Source: Chloroflexota bacterium (GTDB lineage Bacteria > Chloroflexota > Dehalococcoidia > Lucifugimonadales > Lucifugimonadaceae). Taken from it: a stretch of 22,986 nucleotides of DNA. Below, piece after piece: positions 1 through 7,503 of the stretch; positions within the stretch are counted from its first letter, which is position 1; each line of letters begins with the position of its first letter. The stretch lies in NCBI GenBank assembly GCA_030831265.1, contig JAURLM010000075.1:1-22986 (forward strand), read 5' to 3'. Below the pieces are notes generated by a model. The model searched no databases, was not told where the DNA came from, and saw only the letters and a list, made by a program, of their open reading frames with translations. Position numbers and translations under genes: made by a program.

Positions 1-721
1 CGCATTGCAAACGAAATGGAGGAGGGCTCATGGCTGATTCGAGCGATTCGAGTGCATCGACTGAAATCGCACCTTTTCCGTGCCCGGGGATGAGCGCGGG
101 CGGTAGGTCGGTGGCTGCTGTTGCCGTGCCGATGCCAGTGCTGTTAGCAGTCGCCAGTGTCTCGTAGAGCCCTGTGGCACCTGTGGATCTGACTATCGAG
201 ATTGAGTCAGCGCCGGAGCCATCTCGCAATGCCTCAGAGAATCGAACGGCGATCTCCGTCTCGCTATCGGTCGAACCCGTTCCGTCAGCCAGTCGACGCA
301 GTATTCCGGTGATATCCGACCCCGGCAGGGATGAGCCGGGTGTAGCAGACGTTTCGGACTCCATCAGCGTAATCCAACCGCCGGATGTCTCCGGAGTGAA
401 AATTGCTTCAAGGCGAACGGTTGTGCCGTCCTTGCGGACAAAAGTGATAGGTCGGTTGTGGAGAGTGCCGAGGCCATCGTCTTCCAGTGATGCCTCGAAA
501 CCGGTGAAATCATCGCTGTGAACGAGGTTGAGAACGGATTCGTCGGCAGATTCGTTGATGAGACTTGAGAGGGTTCGGCCTTCTAGCTCATCAGGATTCG
601 AGTATCCCAGTGCGGCGGCTGCTTGGGCGGAAGCGGACATGACGCGGCCATCAGCATCGAAGCCGATGGTTGCATCATCTGTGACGCCGTGTGGCAATGA
701 GCCGCCCGTTCGTTCTGGCAT
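1..721 (-). CDS. PAS/GAF sensory protein, 5' part (cut by left edge)
   Basis: The minus strand is open from an ATG at 721 to the window edge, giving the first 240 residues of a longer protein. Residues about 12-120 read as a PAS domain: an early D-A-D-G-R-V turn, then A-A-A-A-L-G-Y and P-D-E-L-E-G-R-T-L, then a strand of the type F-V-R-K-D-G-T-T-V-R-L-E-A. Residues about 130-240 resemble the beginning of a GAF domain (S-E-T-E-I-A-V-R-F-S-E-A-L). Such N-termini belong to sensor kinases, diguanylate cyclases or response proteins; the output domain is outside the window, so the class is unknown. In-frame TGA lies at 776-778 and no other usable start occurs between, so 721 is the start, although no Shine-Dalgarno is visible. 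It follows the thioesterase by 165 nt on the same strand. Confidence 0.7.
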   Translation of the reverse strand, partial: MPERTGGSLPHGVTDDATIGFDADGRVMSASAQAAAALGYSNPDELEGRTLSSLINESADESVLNLVHSDDFTGFEASLEDDGLGTLHNRPITFVRKDGTTVRLEAIFTPETSGGWITLMESETSATPGSSLPGSDITGILRRLADGTGSTDSETEIAVRFSEALRDGSGADSISIVRSTGATGLYETLATANSTGIGTATAATDLPPALIPGHGKGAISVDALESLESAMSPPPFRLQC

Positions 722-886
722 GTGGTGTTCTGGTGATAACGGCCGGTCAGCAACATGGACAAGGCGCGTTGCAAATCAAGTTGAGCGCATCGTCGTGACC
801 GGACATCCGAATTATCGAATTCGAGCAGCTTTTCTTGTCAGTTGAGATTCAGTACGAATTGATACGCGTTCGTGTAACAGCGCGGC

Positions 887-1258
887 TTATCGCAGTTCGT
901 CAATATTGACAATTGCCCTGCGGTGACGACCAGTTCCAACGACCCGATCACCCTCTTTTGCCTCAACATGGAACGTCAGTTTGCGCCCGTCTATGGTGTC
1001 GAGGCGAGCGAAAGTAGTGATGGTCGCACCGGCTTTTGCAGGAGCGATGTGCTTCACGTCAACGTGAAAGCCAACTGTGGTCTGGGTGCCTGGCAGGCTG
1101 GATTTTGCCAACAGCGCGCAGGTCGTCTCCATCTCCATGATCATCGAAGGGCTGGAAAGCACCTCGCGCCCGGCGATGTCAGTCGGGTTGTAGAGATGAG
1201 ACGGGCCGACCTGCCACTCTCGGCGTAGTTCGAGGCCCGTTGTGAGTTCAGATGTCAC
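887..1258 (-). CDS. FlK-like hotdog-fold thioesterase
   Basis: A 123-residue single hotdog-domain protein of the fluoroacetyl-CoA thioesterase-like family, hydrolysing an acyl-CoA or acyl-ACP thioester in the cytoplasm. The family's catalytic set appears at the expected places: S36-P37 (Thr in FlK), E44 in the central helix (M-I-M-E-M-E) and H70 in V-K-H-I-A-P-A. The segment following H70, A-G-A-T-I-T, is the usual start of the next strand. Length is normal for the family. The start is GTG, 12 nt after the fabI stop codon, which implies one transcript with fabI; no clear Shine-Dalgarno is present. The substrate cannot be told: family members include a detoxifying fluoroacetyl-CoA hydrolase, but the neighbourhood suggests acyl-chain metabolism. 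Confidence 0.75.
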   Translation of the reverse strand: MTSELTTGLELRREWQVGPSHLYNPTDIAGREVLSSPSMIMEMETTCALLAKSSLPGTQTTVGFHVDVKHIAPAKAGATITTFARLDTIDGRKLTFHVEAKEGDRVVGTGRHRRAIVNIDELR

Positions 1259-1270
1259 GGTTGAGGGCGC

Positions 1271-2050
1271 CTACAGGGCCATGATGCCGTAACCGGCGTC
1301 GACCGGGATGATTGCGCCGGTGATGCCAGTGGACATGCCGCTGATGAGGAACAGCGCCGTGTTTGCTACTTCGTCGTGGGTTATTGCCCGCTTGAGTGCT
1401 GACCGCTCCTGGTGAGCGCGTCGCATCTCGTTGAAGCCCGGAATCGAACGTGCTGCAAGCGTTGGCAGCGGTCCTGCTGAGATGGCGTTGACCCTGATGC
1501 CTTCCGACCCGTATTCAGCGGCCAGTTGCCGTACTTCGTTTTCGAGCGCCGCTTTCGCCGTGCCCATGATGTTGTAACCGGGATATACGCGCACCGAAGC
1601 GTCGAATGTCATCGTGATGATGGAGCCGCCGGACTCGCCCATGAGCGGAGCACCGTAGCGGACGACCGGGATGAGCGTGTATGCACTGGTTTCGAGCGCG
1701 GTACGGAAGCCGTTTACCGAGACGTTCGAGAATTTACCGCCGAGGTCATCCCGCTGTGCGTAGGCGACGGAGTGGACGATGAAATCGATGTTTCCCCAGT
1801 CAGCCGCAAGCTGGTCGTAGACCGCCTTTACCTGCTCCTCGCTGGTTGCATCGCACTCGATCAGTTTCGGGTTGCCCAGTTCGGAAACCGTCTTGCTGAC
1901 CGGCTCCTTCAACCGTTCGTTCAGGTACGTGAAGGCCATCTCCGCGCCAGCTTCCGAAAGCTGTTTGGCGATAGCCCAGGCGATGCTGCGCTGGTTTGCG
2001 ACGCCGAATACGACGCCTTTCTTTCCGGTCAGGTCTGTAGGTGCAGGCAT
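1271..2050 (-). CDS. fabI: enoyl-[acyl-carrier-protein] reductase (NADH), FabI/InhA type
   Basis: Catalyses the last reduction of each fatty-acid elongation cycle in the cytosol. From the ATG at 2050 the protein has 259 residues, usual for FabI. Visible features: the nucleotide-binding G-V-A-N-Q-R-S-I-A-W-A near residues 16-26, a catalytic Y159-x6-K166 pair (Y-N-I-M-G-T-A-K), and the C-terminal G-I-T-G-x-I-I-P-V-D-A-G-Y-G-I. The first Tyr of E. coli FabI (Tyr146) is Phe149 here, as in mycobacterial InhA. A GTG at 2092 would add 14 residues (R-G-Q-N-Q-K...) not typical of the family, so the internal ATG is preferred; a weak GAG lies upstream. It is followed after 12 nt by the thioesterase and preceded by an enolase paralog with a structured 132-nt gap. 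Confidence 0.93.
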   Translation of the reverse strand: MPAPTDLTGKKGVVFGVANQRSIAWAIAKQLSEAGAEMAFTYLNERLKEPVSKTVSELGNPKLIECDATSEEQVKAVYDQLAADWGNIDFIVHSVAYAQRDDLGGKFSNVSVNGFRTALETSAYTLIPVVRYGAPLMGESGGSIITMTFDASVRVYPGYNIMGTAKAALENEVRQLAAEYGSEGIRVNAISAGPLPTLAARSIPGFNEMRRAHQERSALKRAITHDEVANTALFLISGMSTGITGAIIPVDAGYGIMAL

Positions 2051-2112
2051 AGGTTTTCTCAGATCCGGGCTTTTCTGGTTTTGCCCTCTCACAACAGGGA
2101 AGGCTGGAGTAA

Positions 2113-2172
2113 TGCATGGCGGCGTGCTTGTTGCACTGCGCTAAAGATTAGCGAAGCCCCGCCGCCAGTGCA
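2113..2172 (-). other. structured intergenic element between the enolase gene and fabI
   Basis: A long imperfect inverted repeat: the 12-nt arm at 2113-2124 pairs with 2160-2172 with a single bulged base. It encloses a second small hairpin, CGCTAA-AGA-TTAGCG, at 2139-2153. On the minus-strand transcript it starts about 10 nt after the enolase stop and ends about 60 nt before fabI. No U-run follows in the minus direction, so it is not a classical intrinsic terminator. It may be an mRNA-processing or stabilising structure, or part of the fabI leader. Function is not known. Confidence 0.35.
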
Positions 2173-2182
2173 TCTATCTCGT

Positions 2183-3337
2183 TTACCAGTTCGTGTATGA
2201 ACCGTCGTTGCGGTGCAGGTGAGGCGCTTCCCATGGGCGGAACGGCTCTGTCAGCTTCGACTCATCAACATCGATGCCGAGTCCCGGTTTTGTCGGAACT
2301 TCAAAGCGTGCGCGCTCGAACTTCAACTCGCTCTTGAAGATGCGGTCATCCTCGTGACGATCAGCAGCGAACGGGCTGCGCCATGTTTCCAGCCATGCAA
2401 AATTCGGAATGGCCGCCGCATAGTGGACTGTTGCGATGGTACAGATCGGGCCGAGCGGGTTGTGCGGCATCAGGTCGATGTAGTGCGCCTCAGCCCATCC
2501 AGCGACCTTCATAGCCTCAGTGAAGCCGCCGACGTTGCAGAGGTCCAGCCGGGCGTAGTTGGTGATACCGCGCTCGATGTACGGCAGGAACTGCCACTTC
2601 GATGCGAACTCCTCACCGATGGCAAACGGAACATTGGTCAGCTTGCGCAGCTCTTCGTAGGCCTCCGGTGACTCATCCCGGATTGGCTCCTCGATGAAGT
2701 CCAGCGTGTGCGAGGGCAGCATCTGCAACAGAGAGGCAGCTTCGGCCACTGAAAGCCTGTGGTGGTAGTCGGTTCCCAGCACGGGGTAGTTGCCGAGTGC
2801 TTCGCGGGTCTTGATCCACCATTCAGCCGTGTTGGCGATGGACTGGCGTGGCTCGTACAGGTTGTCGTCGCCAATGCCCATCTGGTCGCTGCTGAGTCGC
2901 ATGCAATTCCAGCCGGCTTCTACGATAGCCTGCGCCTGCTCAATCATCTCCGGTCCCGGCTTGGCGCGCGTCGTAGCGAAGGTCTGTACAAAATCGCGGT
3001 GCTTGCCGCCGAGCAGGTCGTATACCGGGACACCGAGAGCTTTGCCTGCGATGTCGTAAAGGGCGATGTCGATGGCTGATATTGCTGCTGTGAGCACGCG
3101 GCCACCTTCGAAATACTGGCTGCGGTACATCTCTTGCCAGAGAGCGCCTCGTTTCATGGGATCGCGGCCGATCAGCCATTCGCGGTAGTGCTCCACAGCC
3201 CCGGCGACTGCGAGTTCACGGCCTGACAGACCGCTCTCACCCCAGCCGTAAATCCCCTCATCAGTCTCGACCTTCACTACTAGCTGGTTGCGGTGGCCGA
3301 CCCATACCGGGAACGGCTTTACGTCTGTGATCTTCAT
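2183..3337 (-). CDS. enolase-superfamily acid-sugar dehydratase-like enzyme, paralog A
   Basis: A 384-residue mandelate racemase/muconate lactonizing enzyme family protein. The N-terminal capping domain covers residues 1-115 and the TIM barrel the rest. Metal ligands D190, E216 (I-E-E-P) and E242 (G-E-E-F), plus H192 (D-x-H) and H292 (P-H-N-P-L-G-P-I), keep exactly the spacing of D183/E209/E235/H185/H285 in E. coli D-galactonate dehydratase. It probably removes water from a sugar acid by abstracting the proton alpha to the carboxylate, Mg-dependent and cytoplasmic. The substrate is not predictable. It lies 50 nt downstream of paralog B, by hand count about 71% identical and collinear without gaps; the pair is a tandem duplication. 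The ATG at 3337 has only a weak GAG upstream. Confidence 0.88.
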   Translation of the reverse strand: MKITDVKPFPVWVGHRNQLVVKVETDEGIYGWGESGLSGRELAVAGAVEHYREWLIGRDPMKRGALWQEMYRSQYFEGGRVLTAAISAIDIALYDIAGKALGVPVYDLLGGKHRDFVQTFATTRAKPGPEMIEQAQAIVEAGWNCMRLSSDQMGIGDDNLYEPRQSIANTAEWWIKTREALGNYPVLGTDYHHRLSVAEAASLLQMLPSHTLDFIEEPIRDESPEAYEELRKLTNVPFAIGEEFASKWQFLPYIERGITNYARLDLCNVGGFTEAMKVAGWAEAHYIDLMPHNPLGPICTIATVHYAAAIPNFAWLETWRSPFAADRHEDDRIFKSELKFERARFEVPTKPGLGIDVDESKLTEPFRPWEAPHLHRNDGSYTNW

Positions 3338-3387
3338 GTTTTTTCTCGCGTTGTTTTCTCAGGTTGACGTTGTTTGGAAGGGCAGGA

Positions 3388-4542
3388 TTACCAGTTGGTG
3401 TGTGATCCGTCCCTGCGGTGCAGGTGCGGCATCTCGGCATGCCTGAAAGGCTCGGTTAGGCTGGCTTCGTCAACTTCAACACCCAGGCCGGGCTGGTCTA
3501 GCAGCGTGACCTTGCCGGGAGTTATCTCCGGCTGTACAGGGAAGAAGTGCTTGTCGTAGAAGTTCAGGTCTTCACCCGCGGACTGGCGAATCTCCAGCCA
3601 CGAGAAGTTTGGCACCGCGGTTGCCATGTGAGCGGTTGCGGCAACACAGATTGGGCCGAGCGGATTGTGCGGCATGAGGTCTATGTAGTGCGCCTCAGCC
3701 CAGCCCGCGACCTTCATGGCTTCGGTGAATCCACCGACATTGCAGATGTCGACTCGAACATAGTTGGTGAGCCCGCGTTCGATGTACGGAACGAACTGCC
3801 ACTTTGACGCAAACTCTTCACCAATGGCGAACGGAACATTGGTCAGCTTGCGCAACTCTGCGTAGGCTTCAGGAGACTCGTCGCGGATTGGCTCTTCGAC
3901 GAAGTCCAGCGTGTGCTGCGGCATCATCTGGAGATACGATGCTGCTTCTGCAACCGAATAGCGGTGATGCACATCTGTGCCGATAACCGGTGCAATGCCA
4001 ACGGCCTCACGCACCTTGGTAAGGCCTTCAGCTGCCAAGGCCATGTGCTCACGCGGTTCGAAAAGCTGTTTGTCGCCCTCGCCAGGGTAGCCATGGTGCA
4101 TCCGCATGCAGTTGAAGCCTTCACCGAGGATCTGCTTTGCGACATCCACCATCTCTTCTGGGGAGTTGCCGCCGCCGGTTGCGAAGGTTGGCACGAAATC
4201 TCGGTGCTTGCCGCCGAGCAGTTCATAAACGGGAACGCCGAGCTTCTTGCCGACGATGTCATAGAGGGCGATGTCGATAGCCGAAATCGCTGCAGTCAGC
4301 ACGCGTCCACCTTCGAAATACTGGCTGCGGTACATCTCCTGCCACAGAGCGCCTCGCTTCATGGGGTCACGGCCTACCAGCCATTCGCGGTAGTGCGACA
4401 CGGCCCCTGCGACGGCCAGTTCACGGCTCGAAAGACCGGACTCGCCCCAACCGTAGATGCCCTCGTCAGTCTCGATCTTCACAAGCATCTGGTTTCGGGT
4501 GCCGACCCATACCGGGAAGCTCTTGATGTCAGTGATTTTCAT
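3388..4542 (-). CDS. enolase-superfamily acid-sugar dehydratase-like enzyme, paralog B
   Basis: Also 384 residues, with the same D190/E216/E242 metal site and H192/H292 as paralog A, hence the same chemistry on a carboxylated sugar or related hydroxy acid. The open frame extends upstream to 4671, but the shared M-K-I-T-D start places the true ATG at 4542; the extra 43 residues have no counterpart in paralog A. Identity to A is uneven: about 89% over residues 1-120, about 44% over 121-190, about 83% over 191-320, almost none over 321-350, and high again to the end. At 149-150 B has H-H where A has S-S. It is first in the minus-strand series B, A, fabI, thioesterase. The two enzymes probably act on different substrates. 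Confidence 0.88.
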   Translation of the reverse strand: MKITDIKSFPVWVGTRNQMLVKIETDEGIYGWGESGLSSRELAVAGAVSHYREWLVGRDPMKRGALWQEMYRSQYFEGGRVLTAAISAIDIALYDIVGKKLGVPVYELLGGKHRDFVPTFATGGGNSPEEMVDVAKQILGEGFNCMRMHHGYPGEGDKQLFEPREHMALAAEGLTKVREAVGIAPVIGTDVHHRYSVAEAASYLQMMPQHTLDFVEEPIRDESPEAYAELRKLTNVPFAIGEEFASKWQFVPYIERGLTNYVRVDICNVGGFTEAMKVAGWAEAHYIDLMPHNPLGPICVAATAHMATAVPNFSWLEIRQSAGEDLNFYDKHFFPVQPEITPGKVTLLDQPGLGVEVDEASLTEPFRHAEMPHLHRRDGSHTNW

Positions 4543-4606
4543 CTTGGTACTGTGACTCCAGTTGAATATTCGTTGTGGCCGTTTTGCTGTGCCGACCACG
4601 TGCGGG

Positions 4607-4612
4607 ATTGTA
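4607..4612 (-). promoter_or_regulatory. possible -10 box for the enolase paralog genes
   Basis: On the minus strand TACAAT lies about 65 nt upstream of the paralog B ATG, a plausible distance for a transcript start near 4600. No good -35 hexamer is found 16-18 nt further upstream, so this is weak. Confidence 0.22.
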
Positions 4613-4690
4613 GGCCAATTCCAACGTGCCTGTAGCCGTATATCGTGAGGACTGTCGCCGGTTCCGAACAATGAATGGGACGTTGACCCG

Positions 4691-4719
4691 TTGGATACTT
4701 TGCCCCGTGCAATTAGAAT
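4691..4719 (+). promoter_or_regulatory. putative clpS promoter giving a leaderless transcript
   Basis: TTGGAT at 4691-4696, a 17-nt spacer, then TAGAAT at 4714-4719. The -35 match is poor (3 of 6) and the -10 match good (5 of 6). The clpS ATG begins only 6 nt after the -10 box, where transcription would normally start, and no Shine-Dalgarno is present. Confidence 0.4.
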
Positions 4720-4725
4720 CGACGC

Positions 4726-5007
4726 ATGACCGACACCGCTACCGAAGAACTACAGCGAACGCTTCTCGACCATATTCCGCACTACGCGGTCCTGCTGCAC
4801 AACGATGAAGTGCACTCGATGGACTTTGTAGTCGAGTCTTTGCTCAAGAGCGTGCCCGGATTAACGCAGCCCGAAGCGATAGCGGTAATGCTGGAGGCGC
4901 ACCAGACCGGTCGTGGCGTGGTCATCGTCTGTCCGTTGGAGCAGGCTGAACACTACCGTGACCGCATCCTGTCGTTCACGCTCGGTTGCAGTATCGAACG
5001 GGCTTAA
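4726..5007 (+). CDS. clpS: ATP-dependent Clp protease adaptor ClpS
   Basis: A 93-residue adaptor that delivers N-degron proteins to ClpAP or ClpCP. After a short variable N-terminus comes the core Y-A-V-L-L-H-N-D-E-V-H-S-M-D-F-V (residues 20-35). The N-D-E at 26-28 corresponds to the N-D-D that binds the substrate alpha-amino group, M32 to the pocket gatekeeper, and H59 (E-A-H-Q-T-G-R-G) to the conserved binding His. Family length is normal. The gene stands alone on the plus strand, divergent from the enolase genes, and no clpA or clpC is in the window. Its TAA overlaps the stop of the convergent alcohol dehydrogenase. It has no Shine-Dalgarno, consistent with a leaderless mRNA. Confidence 0.95.
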   Translation: MTDTATEELQRTLLDHIPHYAVLLHNDEVHSMDFVVESLLKSVPGLTQPEAIAVMLEAHQTGRGVVIVCPLEQAEHYRDRILSFTLGCSIERA

Positions 5008-6041
5008 CCGTTGCCGACGAGAATCCGGTAGACATCCTTTGTCGGTTTCAGCATTCGCTCGAAGCCATCCTCAATGCCGCGATCAAGTGGAACCAGCGCA
5101 CTGATGAGCGGCTTCACGTTCACCTTGCCGCTGGCGATAAGCTCGACCGCTTTGCGGTATTCGCCGATTCCGGCAGCGGACGAACCCATCACCGTCTTTT
5201 CGCCGGACACAGCGCGGCTGAAAACGATCTCCTGTGGAGTCGATGCGAAGCCGACGATCACGGCTTTGCCGCCGCGCCGAACCCACTGGACAGCGTTAAG
5301 TGCTGTTCCGTGCGCTCCGGCCGTCTCGATAATCACATCCGGGCCGTAGCCGTTTGTCATACCGGGCAGCACTTCGGCGGGATCAACCTCTTTCGGGTTA
5401 AGCGTCGCTGTCGCACCAAGTTCTGATGCCAGTTTTAGCGACGATGGCCGGGTGTCGATAGCCACGACGCTTGCGCCCGCAGCCTGGAGCACCTGCATCG
5501 TCGCCAGCCCCACGACGCCGCAGCCGATCACCGCCGCTGTATCGCCAACACTGACACCTGCATTCATCACGGCGTGAACACCAACGCTCGTCGGCTCCGA
5601 AAGTGGCGCTTCCTCGTTGGACATAGAGTCAGGCAGCTTGATACACATGCTGGCCAACCAGACTGCGTACTCACCCAGCCCGCCGTTGTCTGTGAATCCG
5701 AAGTTGCGACCGTTCTCGCACAGTGATGAGCGGCCCTTGCGGCAGAAGAAGCACAGACCGCACGTGCGGACATTTTCGACAGCTACGCGATCACCGACCT
5801 TGAGAGATGTCACACCTTCGCCGAGAGCTTCGACGACGCCTGCGGCTTCGTGTCCCTGGATTCGTGGCTCCGGTCGCCGTTCGAACATGCCGAACGGGTC
5901 GTGCTGCCAGACTTCGATGTCGGTCTGGCAGATGCTGGAATACGTCATCCTCAGCAGGACCTCGCCGGGAGCGGGAGTCGGTTCCGGGAAGTTGGTTTCG
6001 TATCGCAGGTCCTGTTTGCCGTGAAGTACCAGTGCTTTCAT
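5004..6041 (-). CDS. zinc-dependent alcohol dehydrogenase (MDR superfamily)
   Basis: A 345-residue cytoplasmic NAD(P)-dependent dehydrogenase of the sorbitol/threonine/butanediol dehydrogenase type. Catalytic zinc ligands are C38 (S-I-C-Q-T-D), H64-E65 (G-H-E) and probably E149. The structural zinc site is complete, C94-x2-C97-x2-C100-x7-C108. The Rossmann motif G-C-G-V-V-G is at 173-178, and acidic D196 at the end of the second strand favours NAD over NADP. The exact polyol or alcohol substrate is not predictable; neighbours acting on sugar acids would suit a sugar-alcohol or hydroxy-acid oxidation. The ATG at 6041 starts at the family-typical M-K-A-L-V. The stop TAA overlaps that of clpS on the opposite strand through the palindrome TTAA. 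Confidence 0.88.
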   Translation of the reverse strand: MKALVLHGKQDLRYETNFPEPTPAPGEVLLRMTYSSICQTDIEVWQHDPFGMFERRPEPRIQGHEAAGVVEALGEGVTSLKVGDRVAVENVRTCGLCFFCRKGRSSLCENGRNFGFTDNGGLGEYAVWLASMCIKLPDSMSNEEAPLSEPTSVGVHAVMNAGVSVGDTAAVIGCGVVGLATMQVLQAAGASVVAIDTRPSSLKLASELGATATLNPKEVDPAEVLPGMTNGYGPDVIIETAGAHGTALNAVQWVRRGGKAVIVGFASTPQEIVFSRAVSGEKTVMGSSAAGIGEYRKAVELIASGKVNVKPLISALVPLDRGIEDGFERMLKPTKDVYRILVGNG

Positions 6042-6484
6042 AACGATGTTCTCAATGCTGCTGTGATGCGTGTGCCGACGCTTTCGTCGGGCTGGATGTT
6101 GCTGCTATGGACGAATTTGCCGACTGCTGCGAACGAGATGTTTTCCGGTGCGAATCCCGGCCAACCGTGGCGCATTACTTTAGTGGAGCAATGCGAACTT
6201 GGATACTCGCCTCATTAAAGGCGATCTTGCGGGCGGTACCCGGAAAATAGATGTGTGTCCATCTATATATGAAACGACTGTCCCGGGATCCCCTCAGAGT
6301 TGTGGCAGGGCAGAGGATTTATCGGTCAATCATGATTTATTCACAGGTTGCGCTTATTCCATCAACGAATGTGTGTAGGATGCTGCCTGAAATAGCACTG
6401 TCACCGTAGTACCGTACCTTGATTCAGAAGGCGGATGATCCTTCACTATTCCCGGCCAGTGGAGGTAACCAGAGAGAGGTCATG
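6042..6484 (+). other. 443-nt divergent intergenic region
   Basis: Lies between the minus-strand alcohol dehydrogenase and the plus-strand secreted protein, so promoters for both should be here. I see no convincing coding frame; a short plus-strand frame beginning near 6269 has no recognisable sequence. A small hairpin TCGCCT-CATTAA-AGGCGA sits at 6207-6224. An AT-rich TATATA stretch near 6265 could serve a minus-strand -10, but no good -35 accompanies it. No repeat or operator stands out. Confidence 0.4.
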
Positions 6485-7435
6485 ATGAATTTCAAACGGT
6501 TATCACTAATACTGCCGGTGTTACTGGCAGTCTTCACAGCGCTTGTGGTTATCAACTCACAAGAGCGGACACCTGCACATGCATGGGTGAATGGTTGCGT
6601 GGCCGATTCGGTTGTCTCATTCACCCAGGGTGCTGATTTGATCGCACCACTTCCAGAATCCAACGTGTATGAGTGGGATGGCTTGATATTCAGCCTCGGA
6701 AACGGTGGATCGATAGTTCTCGAATTCGCCAACGATGTCGCTGACCGCCCCGGCAATGACTTTACTGTTGCCGAAGGTTACGCCTACGAAGCAGGCGAGA
6801 TTCTTCTCAGTGATGACGGCATAAACTTCGTATCACTGGGGACACACCTGATTAGTAACGGGTCAAAGGACTTTGACATAGCGACTTCTGGTCTTACTTC
6901 GATCAGGTTCGTGAAGATCATCGATGACAATGTTGGTGATCTCGGAGTTCCGTCTCTTGAAGCAGGCTTCGACCTTGACGCGGTACATGCATGGGATTGC
7001 ACCCCTCTCACGACCGAAGACGAGCCAATATTTGGCCGTATCACCGGTGGTGGTAGCAACTGGATGATTGATGGTGCTCGGGTCACGAAGGGCTTCGAAC
7101 TGCACTGTGATCTTCGGGAACCGAACAATTTTGAGATCAACTGGGTCGGTGGCAACAACTTCCACATGACCGATCTCACATCAGCGATCTGCACGGAGGA
7201 CCCGGACATTATCCAGGCTCCGCCTCCACACGCTCCGTTCGACACGTTTACTGGAGAAGGTACCGGTAAACTGAATAATGTTGAAGGTGCGACAGTGAAG
7301 TTCGTACTGGTTGATGCTGGTGAGCCCGGAACTTCAGACTGGGCGAGCATCCAGGTTTACGACGCTGATGACAACCTTGTGATGACTGTTGAAGGGTTGC
7401 TGAAGAAAGGTAACTTCCAGACGCACAGGGACTAG
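6485..7435 (+). CDS. secreted two-domain beta-rich protein of unknown function
   Basis: A 316-residue exported protein. The Sec signal peptide is clear: K4-R5, a hydrophobic core to about residue 23, then A-H-A before W34 as the likely signal peptidase I site. The first domain (about 35-175) has strands typical of a discoidin-like or sugar-binding sandwich (G-S-I-V-L-E-F, V-A-E-G, I-R-F-V-K-I-I-D). The second (about 185-316) begins G-R-I-T-G-G-G and contains F-E-L-H-C-D and N-N-F-E-I-N-W. I recall this domain from other secreted bacterial proteins, where it is of unknown role. No anchor is seen, so it is probably periplasmic or extracellular. A TTG start at 6419 and an ATG at 6482 are possible; the AGAGAGG at 6473-6479 suits the ATG at 6485 best. 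A terminator follows directly. Confidence 0.75.
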   Translation: MNFKRLSLILPVLLAVFTALVVINSQERTPAHAWVNGCVADSVVSFTQGADLIAPLPESNVYEWDGLIFSLGNGGSIVLEFANDVADRPGNDFTVAEGYAYEAGEILLSDDGINFVSLGTHLISNGSKDFDIATSGLTSIRFVKIIDDNVGDLGVPSLEAGFDLDAVHAWDCTPLTTEDEPIFGRITGGGSNWMIDGARVTKGFELHCDLREPNNFEINWVGGNNFHMTDLTSAICTEDPDIIQAPPPHAPFDTFTGEGTGKLNNVEGATVKFVLVDAGEPGTSDWASIQVYDADDNLVMTVEGLLKKGNFQTHRD

Positions 7436-7457
7436 AGTTTCTAACTGTTTAACAAGG

Positions 7458-7503
7458 AATGCCCACGTTGGCTCGCATTAGTGCAGCTGACGTGGGCATT
7501 TTT
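7458..7503 (+). terminator. intrinsic terminator of the secreted-protein gene
   Basis: An 11-bp perfect stem, 7458-7468 (AATGCCCACGT) with 7490-7500, encloses a 21-nt loop and is followed by a run of five T. It begins 22 nt after the stop codon. Confidence 0.88.

Noticed and set aside
1526..2200. Plus-strand frame of 224 codons opposite fabI
   Set aside because: It is antisense to a gene with clear FabI motifs and has no recognisable sequence of its own.
4086..4146. Possible Sec or frameshift in the divergent region of enolase paralog B
   Set aside because: The frame is open throughout and collinear with paralog A; the differences are substitutions only.
3388..4671. 427-residue version of enolase paralog B
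   Set aside because: The first 43 residues have no counterpart in paralog A, whose start aligns with the internal M-K-I-T-D.
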